A stretch of 64,000 bases of DNA from Chloranthus sessilifolius. Lineage: Eukaryota; Streptophyta; Magnoliopsida; Chloranthales; Chloranthaceae. The stretch spans positions 82,368,097 to 82,432,096 of the forward strand of contig CM037590.1 of the NCBI GenBank assembly GCA_021018995.1, in the 5' to 3' direction. The translations under genes and the position numbers were made by a program. Shown here in pieces: positions 1 through 10,850 of this stretch. A model generated the notes under the pieces. That model was not told where the DNA came from. It made no database searches and worked only from the letters and a program-made list of their open reading frames with translations. The first letter of the stretch is position 1; the number at the start of each line of letters is the position of its first letter.

Positions 1-732
1 AAGAAGACGTTCTGGTGGAATGGTTTAAAATGCGACGTAGCAAAATATGTTGCAAAGTGTTTAATCTGTCAGCAAGTAAAGGTTGAGCACAAACACTCCT
101 ACTGGTCTGTTGCAGCCACTACCTATTCCAGAGTGGAAATGGGAAAATATTTCCATGGATTTTATTCTCGGTTTACCACCCCATACTCAGAGGGTTACAA
201 TGCGATTTGGGTAATTGTTGATCGTCTCACCAAATCGGCGCATTTCTTACCCTATAATACTTGATATACAACGTTGAAATTGGCTAAAATATATCTGCGA
301 GAGATTGTACGATTACATGGAATACCCGTCAGTATTGTGTCAGATCGCGACCCTTTATATACCTCGCGATTTTGGCAGAGTTTCCAAGACGGTATGGGTT
401 CCAAGTTAGACTTCAATATTGCATTTCATCCTCAGACCGACGGGTAGACGGAGAGGGTAAATCAGGTGATAGAAGATATGTTAAGGGCCTGTATGCTAGA
501 TTTTCAAGGATCATGGGATAAACACTTACCCCTGATCGAATTTGCATACAATAACAGCTTCCAATCAAGCATCGGTCTGGCACCATTCGAGGCATTATAT
601 GGACGCCGATGTAAATCTCCGATTAACTGGAAAGAAGCTGGAGAGCGTTTGATTTTAGGCCCTAATTTGATCGAAAGCACAAATGCAGTTGTTCACGTTA
701 TTCGGGAACGATTGAAGAGTGCTCAGAGTTGA
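1..732 (+). pseudogene. Element A integrase, zinc-binding end and catalytic core (fossil)
   Basis: Translation shows the end of the zinc-binding domain ([11 protein letters not shown]), then the core with MDFILGLP-type, [15 protein letters not shown] and FHPQTDG motifs, then EFAYNNSFQSSIGLAPFEALYGRRC, here shortened to APFEALYGRRC. These are the standard landmarks of Ty3/gypsy integrases, which insert the DNA copy into chromosomes. The first aspartate is visible in MDFILG. The region is broken. It runs directly into the C-terminal domain and chromodomain at 894-1262. Confidence 0.88.
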
Positions 733-893
733 CAGAAGAGTTATGCCGATCTTAAAAGAATGAGTGTTGATTTTCAGGTGAGACCTGACACTAATAAGTC
801 TTTTCCAAATTTACTAAAATTATAGTATCAATCTGATTAAATGATATACAGATTGGCGAACACGTCTTTATTAAAATCTCTCTGACAAAAGGC

Positions 894-1262
894 ATGATGC
901 GATTTGGGAAACGAGGCCAGTTGAGTCCTCATTATGTTGGACCATTCCCTATATTAGGCAGAGTAGGAGAGGTCGCGTATCGACTCGCTTTACCTTTGCA
1001 CCTAGCAGACATTCATGACATATTTCATGTATCGATGCAAAGAAAGTATGTTAGCGATCCAACACATGTGTTGGATTATCAACCGTTAGATATTCAGGAA
1101 AATTTAACAGTAACCGAAGAATCAGGCCAGATTTTGGACCGCAGAGACCAAATTTTGTAAACAAAGTGAATTCCACTCGTTTTGATCCAGTGGAAGAATC
1201 ATAAATCGCGTGAGGCTACCTGGGAACGCGAAGCTGATATTCGTGCTCAGTACCCTCTATTA
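894..1262 (+). pseudogene. Element A integrase C-terminal domain and chromodomain (fossil)
   Basis: Readable as RFGKRGQLSPHYVGPFPIL (GPF/Y-type module), FHVSMQRKYVSDPTHVL, then a tail ending EATWEREADIRAQYPLLF. The EATWERE...YP.LF signature is the chromodomain of plant chromoviruses, which in this family binds histone marks and steers integration to heterochromatin. It is the best evidence for placing A in the Tekay/Del clade. Broken copy. Confidence 0.85.
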
Positions 1263-1846
1263 TTTACATAAGGTACGTACTTAAAATCCACTTACAATAT
1301 AATTACACTTCGTCACATGAATACTTCTAGAACTAAATTACTGCATTTATCAATTTATTTTAATAATTGTTGATACACCCTGCACCAGTATACAAGGAAT
1401 CACATCCCATGGAATATATTACTTAAGTTTTATGGACCTTGAAAATAGCATCAGTTTATTTTAGCACTCAAATACAATTGTTTAATCAATTAAAATTTTT
1501 AGAAATTGTGAAAAATAATTTGGAAAATAAATATGGAGAATAAATAAAGAGTCAAATATGTTCATAAGTGACACCGAAGTAAGGACATATCCCAGCATAC
1601 CGCCACATGTCCCAATTGCACAAAACAAGGCCATCTATGGGCCGACATGATATTTTTCCACGAAATATACTGCAAGATGGATCAAAATTTCATCAAAGTA
1701 AAATTATTTAACATAGCAATCTACATAAAAAAGGTCAACAATTATTTTTCTACAACCCCTGTATATGCTAAGAACACCCAGGTACCAAAATATTTTATAA
1801 AAAACTTAAAGGGCCTTGAAATCCAGGCCAGCCAAATCTGGACCTC
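1263..1846 (+). other. Element A spacer between pol and the additional ORF
   Basis: AT-rich non-coding sequence. No recognisable gene, RNA or terminal-repeat signature. It separates the chromodomain end from the motif array at 1847-1943. The short open frame here does not resemble a known family. Confidence 0.6.
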
Positions 1847-1943
1847 CTTGCCGCGGCAAGGAACAGTGCTGGTTGCGGCAAGTCACTTGCCGCGGCAAGC
1901 CTTTAGTGTTGCCGCGACAAGCCTTTAGTGTTGCCGCGGCAAC
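1847..1943. promoter_or_regulatory. Array of TTGCCGCGGCAA palindromes upstream of the element A aORF
   Basis: Within about 100 bp there are two perfect CTTGCCGCGGCAAG palindromes, a variant ttgccgcgacaagc and a ttgccgcggcaacc, plus a half-site ggttgcggcaag. The same family motif recurs in the A LTR at 5126-5192. The array sits about 260 bp before the aORF start codon at 2204, so I infer a control region. No strong TATA box was found between array and ORF. Binding factor unknown. Confidence 0.6.
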
Positions 1944-2203
1944 CATGTAGGGATTTTGTGGGTCCGAAAACCCATTTTTGGTTAGTTTTCTATTGTGGGT
2001 TCTTGTTCTTTTACCTTCCACGCCATTTTCCCTGCATGCATCCCTCCAGATCACGCCAAAAGCAGCTGCATGCCACTGATTTCTTCTTAGCAGCTCTCTA
2101 TTTCCTGTTATCTCACTAATTCCTGCACATTTGGTGTCTTATGAGGTAAAAATCAGAATCCCAGCTCAAGTTTTTTTCTTCTTTATCTTTGAAATTCTTT
2201 AGA

Positions 2204-3547
2204 ATGCCTCCTAAGAAAATCGGGCCATCAAAACCCCCAAAAGCTTCAGCTCAAGCAAAGGGCAAGGGCCTTGCTCCTTCCCATGAACCAATAGATCCAC
2301 TCGTTGAGCACGAATAGCCCATCCCATGGTGGGCTGCGAAGGCTATGGAACCCGAGTGGATCATTGATGATCGCCTACTGACACCGAACGACCAGAATGC
2401 ATGGTCTATTCGGTATATAGAACATGCGATGTTAGACGCCTTATATCAACCATTCCATACCCAGTTTTATCCGCGTCTCGTCCATCTCTTTTATCAAAAT
2501 CTCAAAGTACCACCAACAGTTGGTCAGTTAGAGACTGACATTGATAATAGGAAGTTTTATTTTAATCTACAACACATAGCCCAAGCTATGGATTGTAGTC
2601 ACAATTTTGACGTAAGTTTAGGACTGCAAATGCCAAGGCAAAGAGATGTGAAGTTCCATCACATCATTACTAAAATGACTGATGGGCAGACCTCTTCTGC
2701 TCGTAGCCTGGCAATCCGTCGGAGCCAACTACCACAGAAAATGTAGTTTTTAGATTATATATTTCACTGCAATTTGTACCCAATGCAGCATGAGAGAGAG
2801 CGCAGAGATACACTCTTACAAGCTCTCTTCGCTGTCTATGAAAACTGATGGTTAAATGCCCCGAGGGTAGTATGGGAAGGCATTAAATATGCCAACATCT
2901 ATTTACAAAGCACTGTCTCAAATCCCATGCTATCATGTCCCTATCCTCGCCTGATTACTCGTCTTTTAGAAGGACATTTTGATAGTGTTAATGAAACCCC
3001 GTATCAAGTCCCGTTGGGTGAAGAGGTCCGCACCGATAATATGTGGGTCTTTAGCCCAGCCATATGGAGAAATGTCTGTCAAAGGTCCTCTCAAGCGGTG
3101 AGCAACCGCCAAGCCAAACAAATCTGTCATTCTCCCCAATCTCAACAAGAAATACCTTCAGCTCCAACCCATGACATTCCTTTTCCCCCTCAATCACAAA
3201 CCGAATCAGTTCCTCTGGCACAAGGAACATATACTAATGCTGATTTGGTCCTGCTCATGCGTGAAAACCATGAGCAAACTCTCCTCCAATTCGATAATTT
3301 GTATCGAAACCATTATATGCTCCATCAACGCATAGATTATATTGAAGAAGCAACCAACATCATGATGGAGCATACATTTCAAATCGCTGCAAACCCTTAC
3401 ATTGGACGGGCACGCAATGATGTCTCCCAATATACTGGCAATGCAGCGTTACTGGTTCCAGAGTTCTAGCAAGATTTTCAACAACAGGAAGCTGGTCCTT
3501 CCTCAGCAAGCCAACAACAACCAAATCCTCAGCCTGGTAAAATATAA
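2204..3547 (+). pseudogene. Element A additional ORF (aORF), plant-transposon-protein type (fossil)
   Basis: Starts MPPKKIGPSKPPKASAQAKG, a basic N-terminus. A central region contains YPRLVHLFYQNL and a later block with FLDYIFHCNLYP. It then has a Gln/Pro/Ser-rich stretch and a Met/His-rich helical tail. The YPRLV..FY.NL motif is the kind seen in the 'putative plant transposon protein' domain (Pfam Transposase_32-like), assigned from memory without a search. Element E's aORF has YPRLVKLWYQNL, identical at 10 of 12 positions. Function unknown. It lies between pol and the 3' LTR, an unusual place for an ORF in a Tekay/Del element. Broken. Confidence 0.65.
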
Positions 3548-3850
3548 CCTCACAAGCTTGTAGTTTATATATTACATTTTAATTTTGCATTAACTTGAAT
3601 TCATCTCTAACAAGATTGTCTATTTGTAGTTAATTGTGTCATATATATCACTCATGTCTCGACTTGATACTTGATGTGTTTTATGTAGATTTTAATTGCA
3701 ATTCTATTGGTTTCGTTTAAATTTGGTTGATTATTTGAGGTGTAAATATATACTTTTCTTTTTATTATGTGCCACATATGGTATGGACTAAACTCGTGAT
3801 TGTTAGCTATTAAGGTATGACCTACTGCCCATCATCGTCTCGGTTTATTT
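3548..3850 (+). other. Element A non-coding 3' segment before the PPT
   Basis: AT-rich sequence between the aORF and the polypurine tract. No further gene or repeat is visible. Confidence 0.55.
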
Positions 3851-3882
3851 TCGAGGACGAAAATTCCTTAAATAGGGGAGAA
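3851..3882 (+). other. Element A polypurine tract region
   Basis: The sequence tcgaggacgaaaattcc and then taaataggggagaa lies directly before the LTR start TATAACGATTCTC (presumably derived from TGTAACGA). In Tekay/Del elements this is the plus-strand primer that marks the internal edge of the 3' LTR. Confidence 0.75.
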
Positions 3883-4936
3883 TATAACGATTCTCAGATT
3901 TGACACAGTGGAAATAAGAGTCCGGTTAGGTCAAACATGTTATCTGACGAAAATATATCCCTATAAAAAAATTTATATCCATATCTATATACATTGATAT
4001 ACACTTAGCTACACTGAGCTACACTGAGCTAGATATAGCCACAATAACTTGATAATCCCTGTTTATGGTTTACGTGTAAAAGAGGTACACTTCTCTGATC
4101 TCAAGGTATCAAATAATATGGTATAAATAAAGATGCCTTATACTGGATATATCATCCCAGAAACTTGGTATAGTATAATAGCTTGGCACAGAACTAAAAC
4201 CCTGTTTTAATTTATACATAAGTACAAAGAAGTTAAGTTTAGTACAATAACCTTACACACTAGTCAATTGCTGTTTTAACTTATATACATGACATTTTAA
4301 CTTATACACAAAGACCCTATGTTTAAGTTATATACAAGAGATATTCTTGTTTTGTTTTTTTTTCTGCAACACACTACCTAAGTAGTGGTGACTTACATGG
4401 GAATTTAACTTAGAGTAGCTTATAAGTTACTTGCATGGAAGATTTATTACACGACTCGATGAGTCATGTTATGTGCTCATGCATGCAAGGTGCAGCTCGA
4501 GTTATATAAGGTAGAAGAACCACCTTCTTCCTCCTCCGACCTACTCCCTTAGTAAAAATGGAGCAATTAGCAAATTCAAACAAAACCTTTGGTACATATC
4601 CGAACTCGTGATCCTTAGAACTTGAGTTCACAAAGTGACCTGCCATTGATCATTGACAATCTTTGTTTCAATAAGCTTCGCCTATCTCCGCAGTTGAAAA
4701 CGCACTTGGCAAACACGAGGTTACTCCACGGTTGGTACCACCTTTGAAAAAGCAAGTCTATCAACAGGTACACAAACGAATGTATCAGAATTTATAGAGT
4801 ACTTGATCTGTGGTGTCGAGCATTTACGATCGCATCGACAACACAGATGGGAGTTGCACAAAGGATATAGCATGTTGAAATCCTTTATTCATGCACTTCG
4901 GAGTCTTCGTTGAAGATTTGTAAATGGAAAAAAGTA

Positions 4937-4961
4937 TATATATATATATATATATATATAA
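4937..4961. repeat. (TA)n microsatellite
   Basis: About twelve uninterrupted TA dinucleotides, followed by further degenerate TATATA stretches up to about 5050. Lies inside the A LTR. Confidence 0.9.
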
Positions 4962-5125
4962 ATGCTATGCTCTAAATTTATACATGTATATATATATCTA
5001 CATATAAATATATATCTATATTTTATATAGATATAGATCTATATTGAATATATACAGCAAAACAAGGGAACAACAAGAAGACACCAAAGCCTGAGAAGCC
5101 AAACTGAACCACAGCAAGCTTAGCT

Positions 5126-5192
5126 TGCCACGGCAACCTCAAAGGGTTGCCGTGGCAAGACACTCTGCTGAGTGGCTTGTCGCGGCAACCTC
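5126..5192. promoter_or_regulatory. TTGCC-CGGCAA palindrome array in the A LTR
   Basis: cttgccacggcaacc, gggttgccgtggcaag and cttgtcgcggcaacc occur within 70 bp. The first and second also pair with each other as a longer inverted repeat around ctcaaa. Same family motif as at 1847-1943. Position within the LTR fits a U3-type control region, inferred. Confidence 0.6.
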
Positions 5193-5900
5193 TATCAGAT
5201 GAAGATGTGGGTTGTGTTTTTGTGCATTTCGGACCTTGGATCCATGAAGGGTTTAAGGGATTACATCTTTGGGTTTTAGGCATACAGTGAGCCATCTTTT
5301 GCATGCTAGTGTTTAATATAAAAATATTTTATCATCAATAGGTGCAACATGGTGCACATATCTAGTTCACGCAATTTAGACAAGGGTGATGGTCTTTGAC
5401 GCATGTGCTCCCATCTGATCGAAGCGAATCAGGTAGGGAATATATGGTTGTTTATATAAAATTGAATCATTTGTCATATTCTCATAAGGATGCCAATTAA
5501 TCCTCTTAGAGCAAAACTAATGATGGTAATGAATTACTAATAAACATGCTTCGAGTAACATGTAGACCTCTGAGTGTGATAAACCGAATCAGATAGGATA
5601 GTAAGGAACGAGATTATCAGTTGGTTTGATGAAACTCACATATTAGTTGACCACATGATCAGTACAATTATATTTATGAATATATGTTTGGAAATCCATG
5701 TTTGTCAGAACAGTTTACCAATGGTGCAATTTCAATTGGATAGGACAAAGTATAAGTTGTGCCTAGTCGTTTTATACTGTGATAATGAGATAGAAATGAC
5801 TAGTTGGAAGTAAGCATACCCCTTCTTTGAATTCATACATTGATCATTTTTAAATCTTGTTATCTGTAGTCTCCTTTATATGTTGTTGCTCCATCTGTGT

Positions 5901-5970
5901 CAAGTGATCCCGCTAACTCGGGAGCTTGAGTTATTCTGGTCCAAGTGATCCCGCTAACTCGGGAGCTTGA
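5901..5970 (+). repeat. 29-bp direct repeat with internal hairpin in the A LTR
   Basis: caagtgatcccgctaactcg followed by ggagcttga occurs twice exactly (5901-5929 and 5942-5970), spaced 41 bp start to start. Each unit contains a small TCCCG/CGGGA stem. Role unknown. Confidence 0.85.
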
Positions 5971-6200
5971 CCTTGTTGACTCCCTATTTTCGTCTGCATG
6001 TATATCTTGTTTCAGCTTGATTTCTCATACCTATCGCATCGTGCATAAATTCAGTACATCAGCATGTTATAATAATCATATGCTTTAATTCAGTTATGCT
6101 TCTACATGTGAATGTGATAAAATATCAATGTATGTGAACAAGATAATATTCTCTATTGAGCTTTGATGATATCTCATTCCACGACTTAAATGTCTTAGCT

Positions 6201-6308
6201 GCAGAGCCTGATTCGAAGCATGCTGCAGATCCTACGTACGTGCCCGATGAGGAAGAGGGAGAAGACGACGAGGAAGACGATTTCGCCGAAGAGTTCTTCC
6301 CAAAATAG
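6201..6308 (+). other. Short acidic reading frame inside the A LTR, possible old exon end
   Basis: A 35-codon open frame ends in a strongly acidic tail (PDEEEGEDDEEDDFAEEFFP) and a stop codon. It is preceded by a pyrimidine-poor tract ending in tgcag, which could be a splice acceptor but is weak. Codon composition looks protein-like, unlike its surroundings. It could be the terminal exon of a transcript crossing the LTR, a captured host fragment, or chance. Unproven. Confidence 0.3.
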
Positions 6309-6674
6309 GTTTGTGGCTTGGGAATGTGAGGAAAGGTAGAGAGAGAAGGGGAGAGATAAATTTTAGACAGGTATAAATGATATATGGTAGTTTTAGATAG
6401 ATGTTGGGATGTATAGGTTTCCTTTCCACTGTTTAGATGACGGGTGGCCGTCATTAGTGGAAAGCTATACATCTGATCTTTTATTATGTTTATATTGTTG
6501 CTAGTTTTCCATCAGTTATTTTCCATATTACCTATTGTCAGAGTTAGCACATTGCTTCCTTAATTGCGTCACTTTAAAACAAAGAAATAACCCCTTTGAT
6601 GAAAGGATCATGTCAGGTGATCCGATGGCGCGACCTTTCTCAGTATAGAGACAGGAAAACGTCGGGTTGTCACA

Positions 6675-9391
6675 TTTACAGTCCTATCATTAATTTCTGT
6701 ATGTAACCCTCCGAGTTCAGAACCAGTCCTTAATCATACGATCTGATTTTCTGATTTCGGACCCGAATTCAGTCCTAAAAGTTTTTTTTTAATTTCAATT
6801 TCTTAGTTTAATACCTCCAAAAAACCAAAAAAATATTAATTTTAGTTTTCATAATTCTAGCCATAATTCAATTCACTCCTATTGGTTCGAAATCAACTCT
6901 GAAAAGCCTAAAAATATTACTTTACCATCCAAAATTCAATTTTTTTTTCTTTTTAATCTCAGCCACCCGATTTGCCTAAGAGAGCTTACGGAGGGTACTT
7001 GGGAACGAGGCCAATCCTCCTTAGCATAGTGGGCCCAAACCTTTTTTTTTTATATTTTTTTATAGAATTAATAAATTACTTTAATTAGTTTATATGTTGA
7101 CATAATTGATTATTCGCATTAATTAGGCTTTGATATAATTATTAGTGTTAAATCAAAATTTCCTTTCCATTAGTTAATTGATTATTTCAAATCCGAATTC
7201 TAGGAAATTTAGTTTATTCATGATTAGTTATATTTCACCATCATAAATCCGTCAATAATTAGGGTCGTAGATTAATCAGTCCTTTTGTTTCTATTGATAT
7301 TATAATAGAAAATTAAATTTATTGCTTTAATTAGGCCAGTAGAAAAAAATCAATCTTTTTATTTCAATTAAAATTATAGTAGAATTATTACGAGTGCTTT
7401 AATTAGAATTATAGTAGAATTACTACAATTTCTTTAATTAGAATCCCAGTACAATTAGCATGCTTAATTTTAATTAGAATATTATTGGAACTGACATATG
7501 CACTCCTAGTACCAATAGGAGATTGAAACCGATTGGACTTTTAGTAATATCAGAACCTTAATGCTCACTAGACTCTTGACAGCATCAGAACACTAATATA
7601 ACTCACCTTAATAACCCTACACAACCAGAGCATAATAATAATAGAATTGGGAAATCTAAACTGATCGGAATTATAATTACAGAGGGAAATAAGAGGAGAA
7701 TTAAACTAACTAAATTAAAGAGAAGCATTGCTGCTGACGTTCGCAGGCGGATGATTCAGTATAGAAGTAACCCACACCTGCTTTACAGTATGATCACTGA
7801 CGTGTTGCAGCATCGTTAAATATCTGCAGCTGGCAATCGCAATCAAACTAGGAACCTTCCTAGAAAAATCCCCCCTTTTATATATGTATTTTGTCATTCC
7901 AAATACCGCATCGCTAGAGTCCATCTGGACAGAATTGGAGCCATTGATTCAACAGGATCGGAGAGGAGCCCAGAAAAAGCGCGCACCAACACAACGGTGG
8001 TCGATTGTTTATTGATGAAAGTCCGAAAATTCGGTCACTTAGGCTATACCACGTATAGTGGATAGATCTTGAAAACCCTATCGAAATTGATTTTGAAAAG
8101 CGTGATTTTTGTAAAATTGATTTCTGAAAAGAAAAGGATTTGAAAAATATAATCATTCTCGAAAATTTAAGTTTGATCGGATGGCTCTCCAAGCCAACCT
8201 AAATTTGTTAGATAAAATGATACCCGGCTAATGGGGTAGTATCGACAAGCGACTCATGCTGATTAAATCAATAGAAAGAACCCAAAATAAGACCTCGATG
8301 GATCTAGGACTAACCTAAAATCATCCTGGACCGAGACCCGAAATATATGGCATGAGATGGACCACCAGGTGTACCCCATCGATGGCCCAAATCTGTAGGC
8401 CTTGCAGCCCACAACAGTTTGCTCTCAGACGAGAGAACAAAATAAATTGAAATAAATTCTAAAAAATTCCTGAAAAAATTGTTAAGTTAACGGGTTCCCA
8501 ATACCCAGTTAAATATTCAGACCTTGACTCGACGTGTTTTGAAAGTTACGACACTCGGAGCACAAGGCAACGAATCAGCCCTGTTGCACAAGAAATAAGA
8601 GCCCTCGTAGAGCTATGATTTCCGTGATCAAGACCTCTTCAAAAAAATTTGGGATAAATCAAGGTAAAACCTTGACCTGTCCCTAGGACTTGGGTAAAAT
8701 TTCACGTGATAATTCTGTCAGGATTATCGGCTGAAAAATTTGGAACATTGTGATGCAAAACTATGTTTCATGCCACCCAGTCAGTAACCAAACTTGACCT
8801 TTGATCAGATGGACCTGATTCCATCATGATACTTTGACTTTTGACCACCCAAATATAAAAAGAAACATTAGATAACTATCTGAGCTTTTCAGAAAGTCGC
8901 TGAATGTCCGATTGCGATATCGACACTAAGAGTTAGAAACTTGACACTACGGCCAAATAAATATCCCCCAATAACCTGACAAAGGAGGACAAATCTCAGC
9001 AATTTGTCGACCATGATCAATTATGATCATATTTTTGAGTGCCACCACCTGGGAAGGATTCGGTTACCGACCCTCTTTCACCCAATTTTTGTAGGACTCA
9101 AAAATTAGATCGGAGTTAAAAATGGAGAGCAATTTTCGCAAGGTGTTCGACACACTTGTGGAGAAATCTACAATTTGAAGATTTTAGTCAAAACTTTGAC
9201 TTCACCCCGAGACCCGTGAACATCTGGGTAATACCAGATCATAGTAGTTACTGTGAGAACAATATGTGATGGGACCTATGTTGACTTGGTTAACTGAGTC
9301 ATTGGACCGAACCCTTAGAAGGCCCCAAAGGCCTAAATACTAAGTAGTTGGTAAATAAAATTTTGTTAAGGCTCGACTACCCGACCATGGA
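6675..9391. repeat. Element G, left part: old LTR-like sequence split by element C
   Basis: No coding capacity recognised. From about 7990 to 9391 it aligns loosely by eye with 14340-15400 of element D: shared order of phrases such as gatggaccacca, ggcccaaa, atgcagccca/tgcagccca, atgatca and gacccgtga. It is a diverged relative of the D LTR. It stops at the TSD of element C and appears to resume at 24543. AT-rich from 6675 to 7700 with nothing recognisable. Confidence 0.5.
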
Positions 9392-10832
9392 TGATCATTT
9401 ATAAATAGAAACCTTTCAAGTGCACAAGTTTGGATGTACTAAGGTAAGTACAAGGGTGTCGAACTATAAGAATTTGTTGTTTACCTGATATAACTTTTAT
9501 TTTATTCTAATATAAATGTATTAAATTAAGTTTCCTAAATAAAATAAAATAAAATAAAAAGAAAACCTAAAATAGTTTTGAAATAAGAGAGGAGAAGGCA
9601 GTATGGGATCTCTCTTGGATCTCAGACTCGTATATAATAAATCCTATTTCTCTTCTATTAATGAATCCTAGGTACCCCCGCTCCAAGCTACAAGCTCTGT
9701 CGCATCGTATATGGATTACGCAAGTCTAATCGTCAAGGCATCATTGCACGTAACCAACTAAAACTACCCTACAAGGCTTAGTTCGTCGGTGAATATCCTA
9801 TCTAGTCTAACCCCAATCCCTACAAGGCCACTGAGAATAATCCAAACAAAATTACAACGTTACCATCGCGTTCTCAATATATTCGAAACCTCCAACATGC
9901 AATTGAACCATAAATGGAATTCAAAAATAGAAAAAAAATAGAACTTTATTATATACTTATCCGAAATTTACAAGAGATCCCAACCTGAGCACGTTTAGCC
10001 TTGCATCGATCCAGAGACTTTCATCATTGCTGAATCGGTCTTTGATCGATGATTACAGTCAATCTCCCTCTATCTCATAGATAAACTAACCTAAACTACG
10101 AATACTCACGCCAGAAACTCTCTAGAAAAGTCTGTCGTGGGAATTCCCTAAAACATAACCCTAGGGACCTTATTTATAGAGTATAAGGAGCCTAGAAAAA
10201 TTATACACGACAAGTTTCTCTCCACAATCCCTAAAAATCAGTTGGAGGAAGAAGAATCTGGAAGGAAACTGAAACGCCAGAGTAAATCTAGCTGGAAGGC
10301 TGATTTTTCATGTAAAAACTCTGTTGTAACCGGTCAAACTAGATTCTCGACCGGTCAGACTTCAGATTAATTCTTCAGGTCACATGTGCTTCGCAGGTCT
10401 TCAGATTTGTTTGACTTCTTGACCGGTCAAACTGGTTGTGACCGATCAACTTTATAAGCTGATGTATTTCTCTTATGTTTGCTTTGGTTTTGACCGGTTG
10501 ATTTTATGTTTCTGAAGCTTCTGAGAGAGCTGACCGTTGAAATTGCTATTTTGACCGGTCCATTTAGGTCCTTTATTTCTTCTCTATTTTCCTCCTAAAC
10601 AGTTCTCTACTGCGTGTTCTTAACTGGTCAAGTTTGCAATCTCAACCGGTTAAAGGGACCTTTCTGGGCATTCCTTCAACCGATTTCTTCTTGGATTTTT
10701 TCCAAAGCTTCGGGTTTCATCTTAACTTTGCTCTTTTAACACAACACTAACTAAAAGCGTCCATTAGTAGTTAAATGGGAGCTAACAAGGCAGAGATTTT
10801 GGTCAAAAGTACTCCATTTTAGAGGCCGATCA
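9392..10832 (-). repeat. Element C 3' LTR
   Basis: Ends TGATC at both edges and is adjacent to a PPT on its right. It carries the ACCGGTCAA motif array at 10328-10685 and, on the minus strand, a TATA-like CTATAAATAAGG near 10171-10182. It matches 23111-24542 along its length by eye. A short (AAAAT)n run is near 9540. Confidence 0.82.
10328..10685. promoter_or_regulatory. TTGACCGGTCAA motif array, C 3' LTR
   Basis: At least eight full or half sites: aaccggtcaaac, cgaccggtcag, ttgaccggtcaaac, tgaccgatcaac, ttgaccggttgat, ttgaccggtcc, actggtcaag and aaccggttaaag. They are spaced tens of bases apart in either orientation. The same motif recurs in the other C LTR and upstream of the C aORF. Confidence 0.65.
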
Positions 10833-10850
10833 TACCCCCAAACCTCAACT
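10833..10850 (-). other. Element C polypurine tract
   Basis: On the minus strand, gaggtttgggggta directly precedes the LTR start TGATCGGCC. Elements B and E have closely similar PPTs (attgggggta, ggtttgggggtg), supporting a shared Athila-type origin. Confidence 0.75.

Larger units (their letters stand above)
1..6674 (+). mobile_element. Element A: 3' part of a Tekay/Del-type chromovirus (Ty3/gypsy)
   Basis: Plus-strand LTR retroelement whose 5' half lies left of the window. Order seen: integrase, chromodomain-like tail, spacer with a TTGCCGCGGCAA array, additional ORF, polypurine tract, 3' LTR. Lineage is assigned from the integrase wording, the chromodomain at the end of pol (known from chromoviruses) and the PPT context (tcgaggacgaaaattcc followed by a purine run), which is typical of Tekay/Del. 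The coding parts carry several breaks, so it is a fossil. The TSD cannot be checked because the 5' LTR is outside the window. Confidence 0.85.
3883..6674 (+). repeat. Element A 3' LTR (about 2.8 kb)
   Basis: Begins TATAACGATTCTC after the PPT and ends GGTTGTCACA at 6674, matching the usual TGTAACG...TGTCACA ends of chromovirus LTRs. It contains a TA microsatellite (about 4937-4961), palindromes at 5126-5192, a 29-bp direct repeat (5901-5970) and a short acidic reading frame near its 3' end. The partner LTR is outside the window, so age cannot be estimated. Confidence 0.75.

Noticed and set aside
1847-1943. CRISPR-like regular short repeats in the LTR arrays
   Set aside because: Repeats are short dyads with irregular spacing inside plant LTRs; no cas genes, and the setting is eukaryotic.
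6125-6472. 115-codon minus-strand ORF with a serine run
   Set aside because: It is the antisense of the acidic plus-strand frame (GAN codons read as serine) and has no start context or similarity.
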